Notes under the pieces: model-generated
The model's database searches: none
Told to the model about the DNA's origin: nothing
Seen by the model: only the letters and a program-made list of their open reading frames with translations
Part shown: piece after piece, positions 34,758 to 64,000 of the stretch
Layout of the letters: each line of letters opens with the position of its first letter
Position numbering within the stretch: position 1 is the stretch's first letter
Position numbers and translations under genes: made by a program
Source: Astropecten irregularis
Taxonomy: Eukaryota > Echinodermata > Asteroidea > Paxillosida > Astropectinidae
Length of the DNA stretch: 64,000 nucleotides
NCBI GenBank assembly: GCA_963971285.1
Contig: OZ020257.1
Span: 13,344,602 to 13,408,601 of the forward strand
Direction: 5' to 3'

Positions 34758-36096
34758 TTGAATTGTTCTAAAAACAAATAAATTACATGCAATTCGATTG
34801 GTCGAACCCGTTGAACACAACATACTGTTTAAAAGATTTATGATAACATTATTACGTAAAAATGCTAGTACATTGTGCATATCAAACGGGTGCGAAATTA
34901 ATAACACTTTGCATACTGTATTACAAAAAAACAGAGAAATTAATTTTAAAGAATTACAATTGATTTTATATCCATCGCCGGATTAAAAGTCGTCAAAAAT
35001 TCTCATTACAAATTAGGAATGTAACAGTTAAATTTCATTGTGAAAAGTATATTGTTTTGCTTTTTTCTGCAAAAAGGCATTTCGAGAAAGGAATTGCGAT
35101 ATACAAGCTAATTAAAGGATTATTTTGATACTCGAAAAATATGCTGCAACTTACAAGCAAAATGGAAATTTGGGGGAAAAGGTTCAAACAGTTATTAAAG
35201 TTGTATGATTTATCATAAGGTTCACTGGCCTTTTGTGCGAAAATGTACAAAAGCATTTTTTGGGGGGCTTGTTTTATTAGCAATTTGGATTCGCGCAAAT
35301 TAAATTAGGCCATTTATTTATTAGGGAAAACAGAAATCTTCGTCATAACTTCGAAATTATTCGTCATGGTTTGAGTTGGCCCTTAATTATTGAGGCAGCT
35401 ATTATGGTGGCTCTGAAGGGACACCATCCAACATGAATATTGACGGCAGTGTCAGTGACAAATATTTCACGACGTCGCAGACAGTGTCATGAGTAGTAAC
35501 GACTTGAGGGCACAAGATCTGAAATTTGTCGGGAATATTGGCGTCAGTATTTATGTTCGATGGCATTTCAGAGGCACCGTATTTATAACAGAAATTGCTA
35601 ATGTTGCCTGTAACGAAAAAATTATCGTACCTAGCCTCCTGCAAGCGCTGATTGGCTGTGAAATGTATACAATAGTGTCACGTGAATATCCACGTCAATA
35701 ACTTGTTTATGCCAAAAGCAAAGTAAACAATACAATGTCATTTGGGATAATAATGATAGGCAGTGTTTGCTGTGCATGCAAAACCTGTTTTGTGCTGAGT
35801 AAAGTATCGCGTTCAAAAACTCAGTTATTTACCCACCACCAAATGCACGGATTAATGAATATCAAATGTGGTAATTTATGTTAGCAAGGGAAATAATCGA
35901 TCAAATTTGTGCATGGTTTCACACTCGCCACTTCAGATCCGAATTCTTCCGATTCCTTCCAATTTCCTCCGGTTTCCTCCGACAACATCCGATTGTAGCA
36001 GAATGCGCTCCAGACATTGATCCAGTCATAATTATCCAGGTTGCGATCAAAACAGTTCGTCAGCATGTAGCATCAGCGAAGAATGAAGAAGCAAGT

Positions 36097-36102
36097 TTTA
36101 TT
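36097..36102 (-). terminator. Poly(A) signal of the ShKT gene
   Basis: AATAAA on the minus strand, 64 bp past the TAG stop of the last ShKT exon. Spacing is reasonable for a short 3' UTR. Confidence 0.5.
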
Positions 36103-36165
36103 TTTACACAGCTAGCGGACGGTAGCAGCTCTGGCACGGCGTGGAGTGATAATATATAGCGCCCT

Positions 36166-63481
<27,316 letters not shown>

Positions 63482-63607
63482 CTACGGATGTGAAAAGAAG
63501 AGGAACGAAGCTGAAATCTTGGCAGGTTAGACAGGGAGCCGTACAGCGTGTCCCCCAACACGCAACACTGTGTCGGGAACCACTATGTTAAAATTAATCT
63601 GTTTATC

Positions 63608-63902
63608 ACTTCAAGATTAAGATGTGTGATACAACCATGTCTTGGCTATCACCATGTAGAATTTAAGCAAAATCGGGCTGAAATTGGCGAAAATATGACC
63701 AATTGAAAGAATACTCTTCAATAACAAATTTGCAATATTCCAGAATAAGTGGTCAATACACACACAATGTAAATTGAAAGAAAGATGAAAATCGGGTTTA
63801 TTTACGTATTTGTTTTCAGTCTTAGTTTTTTCCCTAAATTTCAGTCAAATTCAACATGGTGATAGCCAAGACATGGCTGTATCACATATCTGAATCTTGA
63901 CT
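63608..63902. repeat. Foldback with about 48-bp arms
   Basis: TCAAGATTAAGATGTGTGAT...CATGTCTTGGCTATCACCAT at 63611-63657 is inverted at 63853-63900 (ATGGTGATAGCCAAGACATG...ATATCTGAATCTTGA). The interior repeats ACAAGT and AAAATCGGG motifs. Non-coding. Confidence 0.75.
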
Positions 63903-64000
63903 ATGGATTTAAAAAGGTTTTTGAGTGGAATAAGATTGAAACAAGTGGAATGAACTTTTACTCGATTTTGGTTGGCCATTTTGCCGAGTACTGCATCACG

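Larger units (their letters stand above)
30455..36165. other. Intergenic region between convergent STRA6-like and ShKT genes
   Basis: No gene recognised. Contains a foldback at about 30476-30572 (GAGCTAGGTCTAGGTCTTCG... with a relative at 43580-43675), a pogo-like fragment at 30646-30817, a family U partial copy at 31105-31240, and the satellite at 32262-34757. Two short ORFs at 35489-35701 and 35878-36159 have no recognisable product. Both neighbouring transcripts should end in this region. Confidence 0.5.

Noticed and set aside
35489-36159. Short + strand ORFs as genes between the satellite and the last ShKT exon
   Set aside because: No recognisable domain, no splice partners, and the second runs up to the stop region of the opposite gene.

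Overview
This is animal (metazoan) nuclear DNA: multi-exon genes with GT-AG introns, long introns full of short inverted-repeat transposons, tRNA-derived SINEs, a satellite block and a 200-base assembly gap. The gene content (CCDC124, a STRA6-type retinol transporter, a very large EGF/LDLa/ShKT extracellular protein) and the repeat style suggest a marine invertebrate deuterostome. I favour an echinoderm, possibly a sea star, but that is inference. No bacterial, phage, CRISPR or retrovirus-like features were found.

Layout. (1) 845-3906, + strand: CCDC124, four coding exons, 223 codons, a ribosome-associated housekeeping protein. (2) 8048-30454, + strand: a STRA6-like membrane receptor/transporter, 19 coding exons whose phases all fit, 740 codons. 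Its introns hold many MITEs (Kolobok/T2-like, hAT-like, pogo-like and foldback elements) and a 10-bp minisatellite. (3) 30455-36165: a region between convergent genes, with a 197-198 bp satellite array (about 12.5 units) at 32262-34757. (4) 36166-63481, - strand: one very large gene running off the right edge at its 5' end. The 24 exons I can place encode, N to C: EGF-like modules, two LDL-receptor class A modules, a ShKT module, a metallopeptidase-like domain whose HExxH motif reads HALAH, then 24 more ShKT modules (25 in all), ending in a ShKT module next to the stop codon. Nearly every exon is symmetric phase 1-1.

How the parts relate. The three genes share no obvious pathway: one acts on cytosolic ribosomes, one moves retinol across the plasma membrane, one is extracellular. 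The unusual content is in the third gene: the domain combination, an apparently inactive peptidase-like domain, eleven ShKT modules in one 3.2-kb exon, two ShKT modules with a rearranged cysteine pattern, a probable GC-AG intron, and one phase break that suggests an exon missing near the assembly gap at 39544-39743. The right-hand 5' end, including any signal peptide, lies outside the window.
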